Of a stretch of DNA of 22,639 nt, positions 1-6,883 are shown piece after piece. Positions within the stretch are counted from its first letter, which is position 1, and the number at the start of each line of letters is the position of its first letter. The DNA comes from a virus: positions 1 through 22,639 of the IMG/VR virus record IMGVR_UViG_3300046466_000049; one strand, 5' to 3'. A model generated the notes under the pieces. That model was not told the DNA's origin. It worked only from the letters and a program-made list of their open reading frames with translations, and searched no databases. The position numbers and the translations under genes are program-made.

Positions 1-1555
1 CATTAGGATTCTTAAACTCTCTAGTATTGTTTGGCTGTGGATCATTGTCCATAAAATCACATAGTACTGCTAAAGATGCATACGAACTATCTTGGTATGC
101 AGCTCCACAATAAACCCGTATAGAAAATACTGAATTTACACTAAGCGGTTTGCATTTAACCTGAAGATGAGTATGTGGGCCATTAGTAGCGTTAGTATCC
201 AACTCCACATTATACGGACTAGCAGTAAATCCAGCTGCTGTGCCACCCTGTCCAGAAGTAACCATGTACATATTACATGTTCTACCCGAAACAGGCATAT
301 AAGCATTTTTAGCTGCATTCTTAATACCTGCTTCACCGTTTACAGTGGTAGAAGCTGGAGCAGCTATATCTCTTTTATAATACACAGTGTCAGGTTGAGA
401 CGAACTCATCTCTGTACCCAACTGTGTAGTTCTGCTTTCAATAAATTGTATTCTGTTATTTTGTGGTATAGTCACATTATTATTTAACGTAAGGGTAACT
501 GAATAATTAGATGCCCCAAAATTTGCCATAGTACATGCTACTATATGTGTACCTACAGGTACATTTATATCACTAGCGTCACCAGCAACTGGTACTAAAT
601 ATTTACCCACCCACTGATTAGCTGTAATTGTTATGATAGCATCAAAGCTACCAGTGCCAGCTATACTTGTTGTTCTGCGTACAGTATCAAGAACTACAGT
701 AGTACTGTTAGATACAGCATTGGTAGAGTTTGCAGTTACCCATTCGCCAAAAGCGCCATGCTCATCATTATTTTCTGCTATATTTGCTAAGTACGCAAGA
801 GAACCTACACTTACAGGAATATCATGGTCTTCTGCATGAGAATACAATGACGTATCATCACTACTGGTGTTAGTAGAATACGTAGCTGCAGCTGAAGGTG
901 CAGTGTTAGTTGTATACGTTAATGTTTCTGTAGCATTTCGTACATGGGGTAAATATGGATGACCTCGCACAGGTATATTTATATACCCTGTATCAGTATT
1001 ATTATCTTCAGATATATCAGCTGGGCTTAGCGCTGTGTAAGTAGTATTAGTACCATCTGATTTCAACGCAAACTTAATATCTTGATCTTCTTTATCTGAA
1101 GCTGTTGCAGTAAGTGTTTCTCCAGCTGCAGAAGGATTACTCCTAAAAACTTTTGCATGAGTGCCTGTTGTAGTACGAAACTTAAATTTATCAGGCTGAG
1201 TAGGAAAATCAGGTAAAACATTATCTAAGTCAAATAGATCATTAACAGAATTAGCTGTTGTACGAATTTCTACAGAATCACCAGCTGAAAATGTATTGTT
1301 TAGATTTCTAGCAGTACCATCTGCTTGTTTAATTGTTAGAGTATCTGCACTCCTAGCAGTTACACGCATAACCTCTGTATTAGTAGCGAGAGCTGCAGAA
1401 GTAACTGTTATATAAAAATATTCATTTGTACCTAGTGTAGGAAACTTACCACCTTCCCCGCCTAACAAAGACAAAGTACCTTGGTTAGCAGAAATGCCTC
1501 CTGCTAAAGAACCTTTAGCACTATTGGCTGTTTTTACTAACGAGTGATTTGTCAT
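1..1555 (-). CDS. Tail/fibre-like virion protein, N-terminal 518 aa (C-terminus outside window)
   Basis: The frame is open from an ATG at 1555 to the left edge, with no stop in 518 codons, so the 3' end is missing. The ATG directly follows the TAG of the upstream gene (TAGATG) and has no clear Shine-Dalgarno, which points to translational coupling. The product is rich in Thr, Ser, Asn, Ala and Val, poor in Cys, and has no membrane segment. Its composition and short alternating hydrophobic/Thr stretches look like beta-sandwich or beta-helix virion proteins. It lies last in the late virion arm, where tail fibre or spike genes usually sit. A tail/fibre role is inferred from composition and position; I recognise no named domain. 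Confidence 0.6.
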   Translation of the reverse strand, partial: MTNHSLVKTANSAKGSLAGGISANQGTLSLLGGEGGKFPTLGTNEYFYITVTSAALATNTEVMRVTARSADTLTIKQADGTARNLNNTFSAGDSVEIRTTANSVNDLFDLDNVLPDFPTQPDKFKFRTTTGTHAKVFRSNPSAAGETLTATASDKEDQDIKFALKSDGTNTTYTALSPADISEDNNTDTGYINIPVRGHPYLPHVRNATETLTYTTNTAPSAAATYSTNTSSDDTSLYSHAEDHDIPVSVGSLAYLANIAENNDEHGAFGEWVTANSTNAVSNSTTVVLDTVRRTTSIAGTGSFDAIITITANQWVGKYLVPVAGDASDINVPVGTHIVACTMANFGASNYSVTLTLNNNVTIPQNNRIQFIESRTTQLGTEMSSSQPDTVYYKRDIAAPASTTVNGEAGIKNAAKNAYMPVSGRTCNMYMVTSGQGGTAAGFTASPYNVELDTNATNGPHTHLQVKCKPLSVNSVFSIRVYCGAAYQDSSYASLAVLCDFMDNDPQPNNTREFKNPN

Positions 1556-1996
1556 CTACGACACCGTTACTGTCCACGTAATCGCTAACGTATCATTAGC
1601 ACCTTTGTTAATTACACTAAATACTGTACGGCATAACATAGTGCCGCCGCTTGAAGCATTTAAAATAGCTGCTTCAGTTAATGCACCTGTTCCTTGCCCG
1701 TTACCAAATGTTGAAGAATAAGTAACTTGACCACCAGATACAGCAGTACTTGTAAGTGCCTGCCTATTTGCCTCTGTGACCAGTGCTGTCTGACCTGCAG
1801 CTGCTGCTGTAGTCCCAGTACCAATCGCCATGTGACTCATAGCAGTGGCAGTAGCATCTTTCATACGTGACGCTATATACTCTTTACCCGTAGTTACAAC
1901 CAGGTTATCAATATCACGTTCATCTTTTATAATACCCATCTCATCGACAAGTAATAGGTTTAGACGACCTGTAACTGTAATTTCTTCATCAAACAT
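1556..1996 (-). CDS. Small tail-associated structural protein, 146 aa
   Basis: A start at the second Met is chosen because GGAGG (2006-2002) lies 5 nt upstream of the ATG at 1996; the upstream ATG at 2008 would bury that site in the gene. The protein begins MFDEEITVTGRL. It has a central Gly/Thr/Ala-rich stretch with the motif MAIGTGTTAAAAGQTAL (about residues 56-72) and a C-terminus of beta character ending in DTLAITWTVTVS. I recall similar short proteins from tail regions of uncultured marine phages, but I know no tested function. The stop abuts the ATG of the long tail protein downstream, which suggests the two are made together and may contact each other in the virion. Confidence 0.65.
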   Translation of the reverse strand: MFDEEITVTGRLNLLLVDEMGIIKDERDIDNLVVTTGKEYIASRMKDATATAMSHMAIGTGTTAAAAGQTALVTEANRQALTSTAVSGGQVTYSSTFGNGQGTGALTEAAILNASSGGTMLCRTVFSVINKGANDTLAITWTVTVS

Positions 1997-2001
1997 ATAC
2001 A

Positions 2002-2006
2002 CCTCC
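2002..2006 (-). promoter_or_regulatory. Ribosome binding site deciding the start at 1996
   Basis: GGAGG on the minus strand lies 5 nt before the ATG at 1996. It overlaps codons of the longer reading frame opened by an ATG at 2008, so it argues for the shorter product. The same TAATGGAGG arrangement places the stop of the upstream gene next to this site. Confidence 0.6.
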
Positions 2007-2007
2007 A

Positions 2008-2784
2008 TTAAGTGCTAAAGAGCTGCAGCGCAAACTCTTCTTTGAAAGGAGGTGTTTCGCTAACTAACCCAGCTGAGTTAAATAGCCCGCCGTCTCCCTC
2101 AAAGAATGCACCTATCTCATACGTGTTGTCAGATGCACTAATTGAATCTACCACGGGCTTAGTGGTTTGTAAAACTATATTTTGAGAAACTGACACACTG
2201 TCTGATGGTGTATGAGTTGGTAAAACTCTAGTAAAGTCAAACACATCATTCATAGTAACTGTATCGCCAGCCATTGTAGCTGACACAGAGAATGTTGGAT
2301 CATCAGTTACAGTAGGAGTTTCCTCTGGATTAAACCCAACTGTAAACACTTGTGCATCGCTAAGACTAAAAGTGTCAGCTAATGGTCTGCTTACAGAAAG
2401 AAACGGAGTGTCAGTTATTAAAGGTGTGTCAGCAAATACAGGAGAAATACTAAACACTATGTCTTGTGTTGCAGTTACAGTGTCAGCAAACAAAGGCTGT
2501 ATACTAAATATAGGATCGCCATCAACTACAGGAAAAGATACTGCAGGTAGGTTTTCAAAAGGAATAGCTTTGAACCGTAAAAGTATCTCGTGATTCTGTG
2601 GTTCTGCTCTTGCTCTGTATATTTTATCAGTGACTATGGGATCAGCAGAAAATGCTATCTCACTATCCTGTGGCTCTACATTTAATGTTATGCCACCACC
2701 ATCATATGCTATGCCAGCGGTAGGAGCTGCTACGTTAAAAGCCAGCCCACCTTGAGTAGCGGCTTTCAAACGTATATTTGCCAT
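2008..2784 (-). CDS. Repeat-containing virion protein, 258 aa
   Basis: The ATG at 2784 shares one base with the TAA of the upstream gene (TAATG), and the gene's own TAA at 2008-2010 shares a base with another ATG, so it sits in a coupled tail-gene run. Residues about 93-222 hold seven diverged units of 17-20 aa. Typical units read FSIxPxxADTxxxTD or near variants with the core D-T/S-xxx-S/T-D. Residues 1-60 carry weaker strands of the same hydrophobic/polar alternation. The C-terminus (GGLFNSAGL onward) is Gly/Phe-rich and not repeated. No enzyme motif, Cys pair or membrane segment is visible. An elongated beta-repeat spacer in the tail or fibre base is a reasonable inference; a glycan-binding role is possible but unsupported. 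Confidence 0.6.
   Translation of the reverse strand: MANIRLKAATQGGLAFNVAAPTAGIAYDGGGITLNVEPQDSEIAFSADPIVTDKIYRARAEPQNHEILLRFKAIPFENLPAVSFPVVDGDPIFSIQPLFADTVTATQDIVFSISPVFADTPLITDTPFLSVSRPLADTFSLSDAQVFTVGFNPEETPTVTDDPTFSVSATMAGDTVTMNDVFDFTRVLPTHTPSDSVSVSQNIVLQTTKPVVDSISASDNTYEIGAFFEGDGGLFNSAGLVSETPPFKEEFALQLFST
2119..2508 (-). repeat. Coding repeats, about seven units of 17-20 aa
   Basis: Within the 258-aa protein, successive segments begin FSIQPLFADT, FSISPVFADT, LSVSRPLADT, TVGFNPEETP, FSVSATMAGDT, FTRVLPTHTPSDS and LQTTKPVVDS. Each carries an acidic/Thr turn followed by an SD/TD/ND pair about six residues later. The DNA has diverged well beyond simple tandem duplication, so the units are old and kept at the protein level. 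Confidence 0.6.
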
Positions 2785-3116
2785 TAGAAATTATCCCGTA
2801 CTCTAAACTTCATAAGGTCATAAACAGTTTGGACAGCACCGTTAAAATCTATATTTACTTCACCTTCATACATCCCAGGATCTACATTAAGCACACCCCC
2901 AGCGAAATCAAACTGGATTTGCCCTGTAGTACCACCGCCAACTTTAACTGTGGATATTGTAGAAAGAACAGTAGTCGTATTTTGTTTACGAAACTTTACA
3001 GTAACTGTAGTTGTACCAGCGCTAAGATCTATAGCAGACCCAGTGTTATCATCCGTTAAAGTAACTACAATGTCAGGTTTAGTGTTACCTTTTACTAATC
3101 TAATTACATCTGCCAT
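2784..3116 (-). CDS. BppU-like N-terminal-domain tail/baseplate protein, 110 aa
   Basis: The start at 3116 has GAGGTG a few bases upstream. The protein opens VIRLVKGNTKPDIVVTLTDD, followed by AIDLSAGTTTVTVKFR and a late GMYEGEVNIDF. This is the pattern of the BppU N-terminal domain family (phage baseplate upper protein): a Gly-Asn/Asp-Thr loop, 'vvTLTD', 'DLsgatvtvkfR', then a 'G.yege' hairpin. The whole protein is one such domain with no C-terminal extension. The domain is widespread in phage tail genes and mostly serves in protein-protein attachment in tail or baseplate assemblies. The family call is by motif only. Confidence 0.6.
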   Translation of the reverse strand: MADVIRLVKGNTKPDIVVTLTDDNTGSAIDLSAGTTTVTVKFRKQNTTTVLSTISTVKVGGGTTGQIQFDFAGGVLNVDPGMYEGEVNIDFNGAVQTVYDLMKFRVRDNF

Positions 3117-3124
3117 ATATCACC

Positions 3125-3778
3125 TCAACATCCAAAAGCTACTGGTTTCACACGTAGAGAATTTCTAGCAGCACCTAGATTAGCTCTAGCTCTTCGCTCT
3201 GCAGTTTTATGCAAAAATTGCTTAGCGTGATATGCAGCTAACTCTCTGTCTGACCATGTTCGTTCTGGTAAGATCAATAAGTTCTGTAATGCTCCGTGCA
3301 TAATAATATTTTCTAATTCGTCAAAAGCTGTAGTATCCATATCTATGGCTGTGCGTAACGGTTTAACAGCAATAACCATACGTATCTCGTAGGTTTTAGC
3401 ATTGTCAGGCGTAGGCGTTACGATAAATGTATCAGCATCAAGTTGTGAGATGTACCTTGGAATGCCATAATCAGCGGCTACAAAATCAGGCCACTTAGGA
3501 AATCTATCTTGAAAATCTTCTAAAGGTAATGCCGTCATATGAGTGCCATCAAGAGAAGCACTTAAAAACGCATGAACCTCAGTGTTAGTTGGGGGGTCAT
3601 AGGGATAATCATACACCCCTGTAGTTAATGGTATTTTAGTTTGTATATGTCTATAAGCCAAAGTTTTTTCACACGCATCTATAGCAGCATCTCTCACATA
3701 CTGTTCTATAACAGGCTGCGGACATCCTGGGACACTGGGTGATAACCTTGGCACTAGACTGTCGAATCTTGTTGGCAT
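3125..3778 (-). CDS. Putative connector/adaptor-region structural protein, 217 aa
   Basis: GAGGAGG lies 7 nt before the ATG at 3778, which overlaps the stop of the upstream gene. Residues 17-60 resemble the helical start of head-tail connector proteins (IEQYVRDAAIDACEKTL), followed by a Tyr/Pro-rich segment GVYDYPYDPP. The central part has an LPLEDFQDRFP motif, and the C-terminal third is a basic helical region rich in Arg and Ala. It follows a DUF6682-like gene and precedes tail genes, so a place in the neck (adaptor, stopper or tail terminator) is likely. I cannot assign a named family. No catalytic motif is seen. Confidence 0.55.
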   Translation of the reverse strand: MPTRFDSLVPRLSPSVPGCPQPVIEQYVRDAAIDACEKTLAYRHIQTKIPLTTGVYDYPYDPPTNTEVHAFLSASLDGTHMTALPLEDFQDRFPKWPDFVAADYGIPRYISQLDADTFIVTPTPDNAKTYEIRMVIAVKPLRTAIDMDTTAFDELENIIMHGALQNLLILPERTWSDRELAAYHAKQFLHKTAERRARANLGAARNSLRVKPVAFGC

Positions 3779-4425
3779 TAGACAACCTCCTCTTCAGGTA
3801 TTCCGCCACCTTCTGTATCAGTAATCTGTCTAGTCTGCGAGGATATACCAAGTGCTTGTGCGAAGGACTGTTGGAAAAGTGCAGCTCTATTTGAGTTAAC
3901 ATGCTCATTATCTATAGACTCCGCTAAAAATACTGTGCCATCTACAATAGCAGGAAAGTATGCATCAGGTAGTAAAGCTACTGCTTGTGCTCCTGTGTAG
4001 ATAGGCGGAGTCTGCGCATACTCAATTACTATTTCGTGAGCGCTAGGAGCTTTCGGATAAATAAAAAACTTATTTGGATTACGTATGTTTCTAATCCAGT
4101 TAATGGTTTGAGCAGCATTATCAGTCATCCAAGCTGGATATGCCTGATCTAAGACTTCTCGTGTAGTTTCTATAATCCCATTCCCATTAACGTTATAATA
4201 GACTTCCATTAATCTAATAGAATCAGCAGGTGCTGATTGTACAACTGTACCAGCGACACAAGTTAGATTTGTCTGCAATGAAAACAAATCAGGTCTAAAT
4301 ATAGCTGTTCTTCTTAAAACCTGATTAGCAAACTGCAACAACATAGCATCTGTATAACGATACCCTGTTGAGTCTGTATCTTGTATTAGATCACGGACTT
4401 CCGTTATAACATCATTTAGAATCAT
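3778..4425 (-). CDS. DUF6682-like head-tail adaptor protein, 215 aa
   Basis: The protein starts with VITEVRDLIQDTDSTGYRYTD, an N-terminal helix pair, then MLLQFANQVLRRTAIFRPDLF, a hydrophobic/Asp-Ser-Ile-Arg segment (ADSIRLMEVYYN), and REVLDQAYPAWMTD. Near residue 120 comes FFIYPKAP, then EIVIEYAQTPP. This order of motifs matches what I know as the DUF6682 family of phage structural proteins, found between capsid and tail genes and thought to be adaptors. The length is normal for it. The ATG at 4425 lies within the 3' end of the previous gene (14-nt overlap), which implies coupled translation. A role in joining portal to tail is inferred from family and position. Confidence 0.65.
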   Translation of the reverse strand: MILNDVITEVRDLIQDTDSTGYRYTDAMLLQFANQVLRRTAIFRPDLFSLQTNLTCVAGTVVQSAPADSIRLMEVYYNVNGNGIIETTREVLDQAYPAWMTDNAAQTINWIRNIRNPNKFFIYPKAPSAHEIVIEYAQTPPIYTGAQAVALLPDAYFPAIVDGTVFLAESIDNEHVNSNRAALFQQSFAQALGISSQTRQITDTEGGGIPEEEVV

Positions 4426-4729
4426 CTACCCAAGCCTCATTCTCAGGCGTATCAGGATCATCAGCTATATAATGACCTTTATCATTTCTAGCTCTGGATA
4501 AACCTTTTGTAGCCTCTTCTTCTAACTCTGCAGAAACTTTAGGTGTGTCATCCACAACTTCTGTCTCCATGTTTACCTTAGCCTTACGCCCTTTTTGTTT
4601 TTTAGTTATAAATTTTTCTGGGAATGCTTCTTCCTCAGTAACTTCTTTAGTTAAAGGATTAGCGGCTAGGATTTCATTCCACCCATAGATTTCGCCATCT
4701 TTTATATTTTTTAACCATCTTTTGGTCAT
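4412..4729 (-). CDS. Small acidic protein next to neck genes, 105 aa
   Basis: AAGGAG lies about 7 nt upstream of the ATG at 4729, which overlaps the preceding gene's TGA (ATGA). The N-terminus MTKRWLKNIKDGEIYGWNEI, followed by LAANPLTKEVTEEEAFPEKF, forms a short compact motif that I have seen at the start of several small phage proteins. The rest is charged and low-complexity: a Lys/Arg stretch at 43-51, then a long Glu/Asp-rich tail ending in DDSK. It probably has a disordered C-terminus. It sits between the cationic small proteins and the neck genes. Function unknown; a minor virion or assembly role is only a guess from position. Confidence 0.55.
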   Translation of the reverse strand: MTKRWLKNIKDGEIYGWNEILAANPLTKEVTEEEAFPEKFITKKQKGRKAKVNMETEVVDDTPKVSAELEEEATKGLSRARNDKGHYIADDPDTPENEAWVDDSK

Positions 4730-5001
4730 TTTTTTCTCCTTACTGATTTAACTCGCCTTGGCTTACCTGCTGGTTGGCCAAGTCGTTTTTTCTGTGCAAT
4801 CCTACTTTTCTTTTCGGATGCACTAAGTTCACTAGATGTTTTGGGAGTCTTAGAACTGACACGCTTGGATGGGCGACAATATGGAGTACCCCGTTTTTCA
4901 CCTTTACGTCTGCCACATGCTTTCCCCGTACGAACGTCAACCCATTTCTCCTTGAACCATCGTTTTAATTTTGCCCCTTCCGCTGTTTTTCTGACCGCCA
5001 T
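4726..5001 (-). CDS. Small cationic protein, DUF5872-like, 91 aa
   Basis: It is strongly basic, with 29 Lys/Arg residues in 91 by eye, and ends in a KRLGQ...RRVKSVRRKK tail that should bind nucleic acid. The N-terminal part holds LKRWFKEKWVDVRTGKACGR and GTPYCRPSKRV, with two Cys about 16 residues apart. The KRWFKEKWVD...CGR...PYCRPSKRV arrangement resembles what I know as DUF5872, small proteins seen in phages and algal viruses; I hold this family name only tentatively. It overlaps the 105-aa gene by 4 nt (ATGA). It could coat DNA or sit on the inner capsid surface. Confidence 0.55.
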   Translation of the reverse strand: MAVRKTAEGAKLKRWFKEKWVDVRTGKACGRRKGEKRGTPYCRPSKRVSSKTPKTSSELSASEKKSRIAQKKRLGQPAGKPRRVKSVRRKK

Positions 5002-5002
5002 A

Positions 5003-5158
5003 TCATTTTTTCTTTCTGGTAGTCTTCTTAACTTTAGAGTTGCCCCAATTAGAAGCGCCTACTTTTCTACATTTAGATAAAGCCCCTGAAGCATATGCTG
5101 AGGGCCAAACTTTGTAGCGGCTCTTCACCTTATGATAGCATGCGTCTTTTTTACCCAT
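5003..5158 (-). CDS. Very small cationic Cys-containing protein, 51 aa
   Basis: This short frame runs from the ATG at 5158 to TGA at 5003-5005. It starts 3 nt after the TAA of the gene upstream and ends 1 nt before the ATG of the gene downstream, so it fills the gap exactly. The product begins MGKKDACYHKVKSRYKVWPS and continues AYASGALSKCRKVGASNWGN with a Lys/Arg tail. The YKVWPSAYASGALxKCRKVGA motif recurs in small proteins of marine phages and some algal viruses, so I consider it real despite its size. It has two Cys 23 residues apart. Its role is unknown; a DNA-binding or virion role is inferred from charge and neighbours. Confidence 0.7.
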   Translation of the reverse strand: MGKKDACYHKVKSRYKVWPSAYASGALSKCRKVGASNWGNSKVKKTTRKKK

Positions 5159-5161
5159 AAC

Positions 5162-5407
5162 TTACCATTTCTTGCATGACCAATATCTAGCTGTCATCTT
5201 AGACGGTGGCCTGCTGTCACAACCATGTCTAGCACGAAAGTTCTTTCTGCGACCTGGCTGATTCTTTTTAATCTTCATATTGGCATCGCCAAACCTAATA
5301 ATTTTTTCTTTGCCACCTTGACACGCTTTAACAACAAACTTCTTGCCACCAGATACCTGACGCTTAGGTTTGTTACATGCCATCTTAACTTTATTAATTT
5401 TAGCCAT
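5162..5407 (-). CDS. Small cationic Cys-containing protein, 81 aa
   Basis: AAAGGA lies 7 nt before the ATG at 5407. The protein is strongly basic and contains MACNKPKR, FVVKACQGGKEKIIRFGDAN, a central RRKNFRARHGCD and a C-terminal MTARYWSCKKW. The order 'CNKPKR - VKACxGGKEKIIRFGD - RRKxFxARHxCD - sArYWScKkW' is a pattern I know from small uncharacterised phage and algal-virus proteins. It has four Cys, which might bind a metal. It is the first of three adjacent small basic genes directly downstream of the capsid genes, all on the same strand. Function unknown. Confidence 0.65.
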   Translation of the reverse strand: MAKINKVKMACNKPKRQVSGGKKFVVKACQGGKEKIIRFGDANMKIKKNQPGRRKNFRARHGCDSRPPSKMTARYWSCKKW

Positions 5408-5424
5408 ACTGTGTCCTTTTAGAG

Positions 5425-5464
5425 TAGGGGGGCATCGCAGTGCGAATCCTAACCCGCCCCCCTA
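5425..5464 (-). other. GC-rich stem-loop downstream of the capsid genes
   Basis: A perfect 9-bp inverted repeat (TAGGGGGGC at 5425-5433 against GCCCCCCTA at 5456-5464) encloses a 22-nt loop. It occupies nearly the whole 62-nt gap between the decoration protein gene and the 81-aa gene. There is no T-run on the minus-strand 3' side (CTCTAAAAG follows), so it is not a classical terminator. An mRNA-stabilising 3' end for the highly expressed capsid transcript, or a partial attenuator, are the likely roles (inference). Confidence 0.55.
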
Positions 5465-5469
5465 ATCCT

Positions 5470-5946
5470 TTAGGCAACTGTTGAACAATCAACAACCACT
5501 GCCCAAACTTTAATCCTAGCCGCATCAGTCACAGCTCCAGACACACCGATAAGCATATCAATGGTATCTGCAGTTGCAAAATAGTGGCTTTGATTATCGC
5601 CATTCAAAAGTGCACCGTTTGAAGATGTAGTACCCGCTGCATTAGCATCGCCCCCATCAACAAAACCGTCAACATCTCCGCCTGTAAGACCGAGATCAAA
5701 TGTTGACGCTGCACCTTCAGCAGTAATAGTAGTTGCACCAACGGCTAACACTAGCGTATTAGCTGGAATCGAAAGTACTTCGATGGAATCACCAGCGGCA
5801 AGAGCTGTAGCACCTGCTGTAGCCCTAGCTGTAGTAATATCAGCGAAGTTCAAATCAACTTCCATGTACCCGACCCTGGTTAAGCCCTTAGCTGGATGTC
5901 CAGCAGAACCTTTATCAAAGCCGTGTGAGTCTGTATAAGCAGCCAT
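5470..5946 (-). CDS. Probable capsid decoration/head-stabilising protein, 158 aa
   Basis: AGGAGG lies 6 nt before the ATG at 5946. The gene follows the major capsid gene with a 12-nt gap. The product is acidic, rich in Ala, Gly, Thr, Asp and Val, with almost no Lys. It has a conserved-looking opening AYTDSHGFDKGSAGHPAKG and a beta-type body (VDLNFADITTARATAG, IEVLSIPANTLVLAVGA, ARIKVWAVVVDCS). Small all-beta proteins encoded immediately after the major capsid gene commonly decorate or cement the capsid. The role is inferred from position, size and composition; no named family was recognised. Confidence 0.6.
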   Translation of the reverse strand: MAAYTDSHGFDKGSAGHPAKGLTRVGYMEVDLNFADITTARATAGATALAAGDSIEVLSIPANTLVLAVGATTITAEGAASTFDLGLTGGDVDGFVDGGDANAAGTTSSNGALLNGDNQSHYFATADTIDMLIGVSGAVTDAARIKVWAVVVDCSTVA

Positions 5947-5958
5947 CTGATCCTCCTA

Positions 5959-6864
5959 TTAAAGAGTAACAACCATCGTGGCAAGAGCTTCAGGCTTAAC
6001 GACTTTATAGCCGTAAACTTGAAGACCACGAATGATGTTACCAAAAGTTGTTTCAGAACGGATGGTTTCCATATTTGTCATCTGAGATGCAAATGTGAAG
6101 CCCATATTGTGTCCACCGATAACGCTGAACTCAGAACCGTTCTTGTAAAGATTGTGGCTTACGTAAACAGTAAACCTATCAATCATGCCCAAACGTCCGT
6201 TACGAAGAGGTGTATTACCATCTCCAGTAATAGACGCATCCTTCAGATCAGATTGCTTGATCATGCCAGCCATCTTAGCAGGAATCACTATGAAGCGATC
6301 TCCTTCAGGACAGTTAGCTTCGTCAAGCACAGTACCCATATCAATGATCTTACCAATAACATTGGCAGATGTAATTGCTTCTGGAGTACCAGCCACACCA
6401 AGGTCAATGTCACCAGAAATTCTTCCAGCGGCAGTGCCTTTATTACTAGCGTGAACATCAGTAAGCATGTCAGTCAAGACTCTTTGATCAATCTTGATTT
6501 TCATTCTTTCTGAAGCGTCTTTTGACCACTGATCCATCATATTGATGTCAGCTTGTACTTCGTCTACATCGTCTTCGATACATGCGAAATACTCACCTTT
6601 GTCAATAAGCAGCTGTAGCTTTGGCTTATCAGGCTGCTCTACATTAAGAGTCTGACCCTTAACGTAAGTTTGGATAGTGATTTCAGGGGTTGTACGGATA
6701 TTAACCGTATCACCCATGCTACGAATCTCACCTTCGTAGGAGGTGTTAGAGATTGCTGCGAGCACTGTTGCATCGTAGAAATTCTCAATGAGCTTCCCAG
6801 ACCATATTTCAGGAATAAAATTCCCTGTATATGAGGGATGCCCAGGGGATGTTGCGTATGCCAT
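5959..6864 (-). CDS. Major capsid protein, 301 aa
   Basis: AGGAGG lies 6 nt before the ATG at 6864. The order scaffold, this gene, small decoration protein is typical of a capsid module. The sequence reads like an HK97-fold capsid protein of the P22-type/marine phage group: an N-arm (FIPEIWSGKLIENFYDATVL), an early strand segment GDTVNIRTTPEITIQTYVKG, a spine-helix-like region DASERMKIKIDQRVLTDML, an A-domain stretch RFIVIPAKMAGMIKQSDLKDA, and a late FTVYVSHNLYK / GFTFASQMTNMETIRSETTF region. It has no N-terminal delta-domain, which agrees with a separate scaffold gene. About 300 aa is usual for this kind. The product forms the capsid shell. Confidence 0.88.
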   Translation of the reverse strand: MAYATSPGHPSYTGNFIPEIWSGKLIENFYDATVLAAISNTSYEGEIRSMGDTVNIRTTPEITIQTYVKGQTLNVEQPDKPKLQLLIDKGEYFACIEDDVDEVQADINMMDQWSKDASERMKIKIDQRVLTDMLTDVHASNKGTAAGRISGDIDLGVAGTPEAITSANVIGKIIDMGTVLDEANCPEGDRFIVIPAKMAGMIKQSDLKDASITGDGNTPLRNGRLGMIDRFTVYVSHNLYKNGSEFSVIGGHNMGFTFASQMTNMETIRSETTFGNIIRGLQVYGYKVVKPEALATMVVTL

Positions 6865-6883
6865 TTTGGCCTCCTAACACATT

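Noticed and set aside
5425-5464. tRNA-like ends: a 7-bp GGGGGGC/GCCCCCC acceptor-like pairing with GCGAATCC nearby
   Set aside because: Only about 40 nt long, with no D or anticodon arm, and the T-arm bases do not pair. Treated as a simple hairpin.
6019-6513. 164-codon plus-strand frame opposite the major capsid gene
   Set aside because: A shadow of the capsid coding frame, without ribosome site or recognisable protein features.
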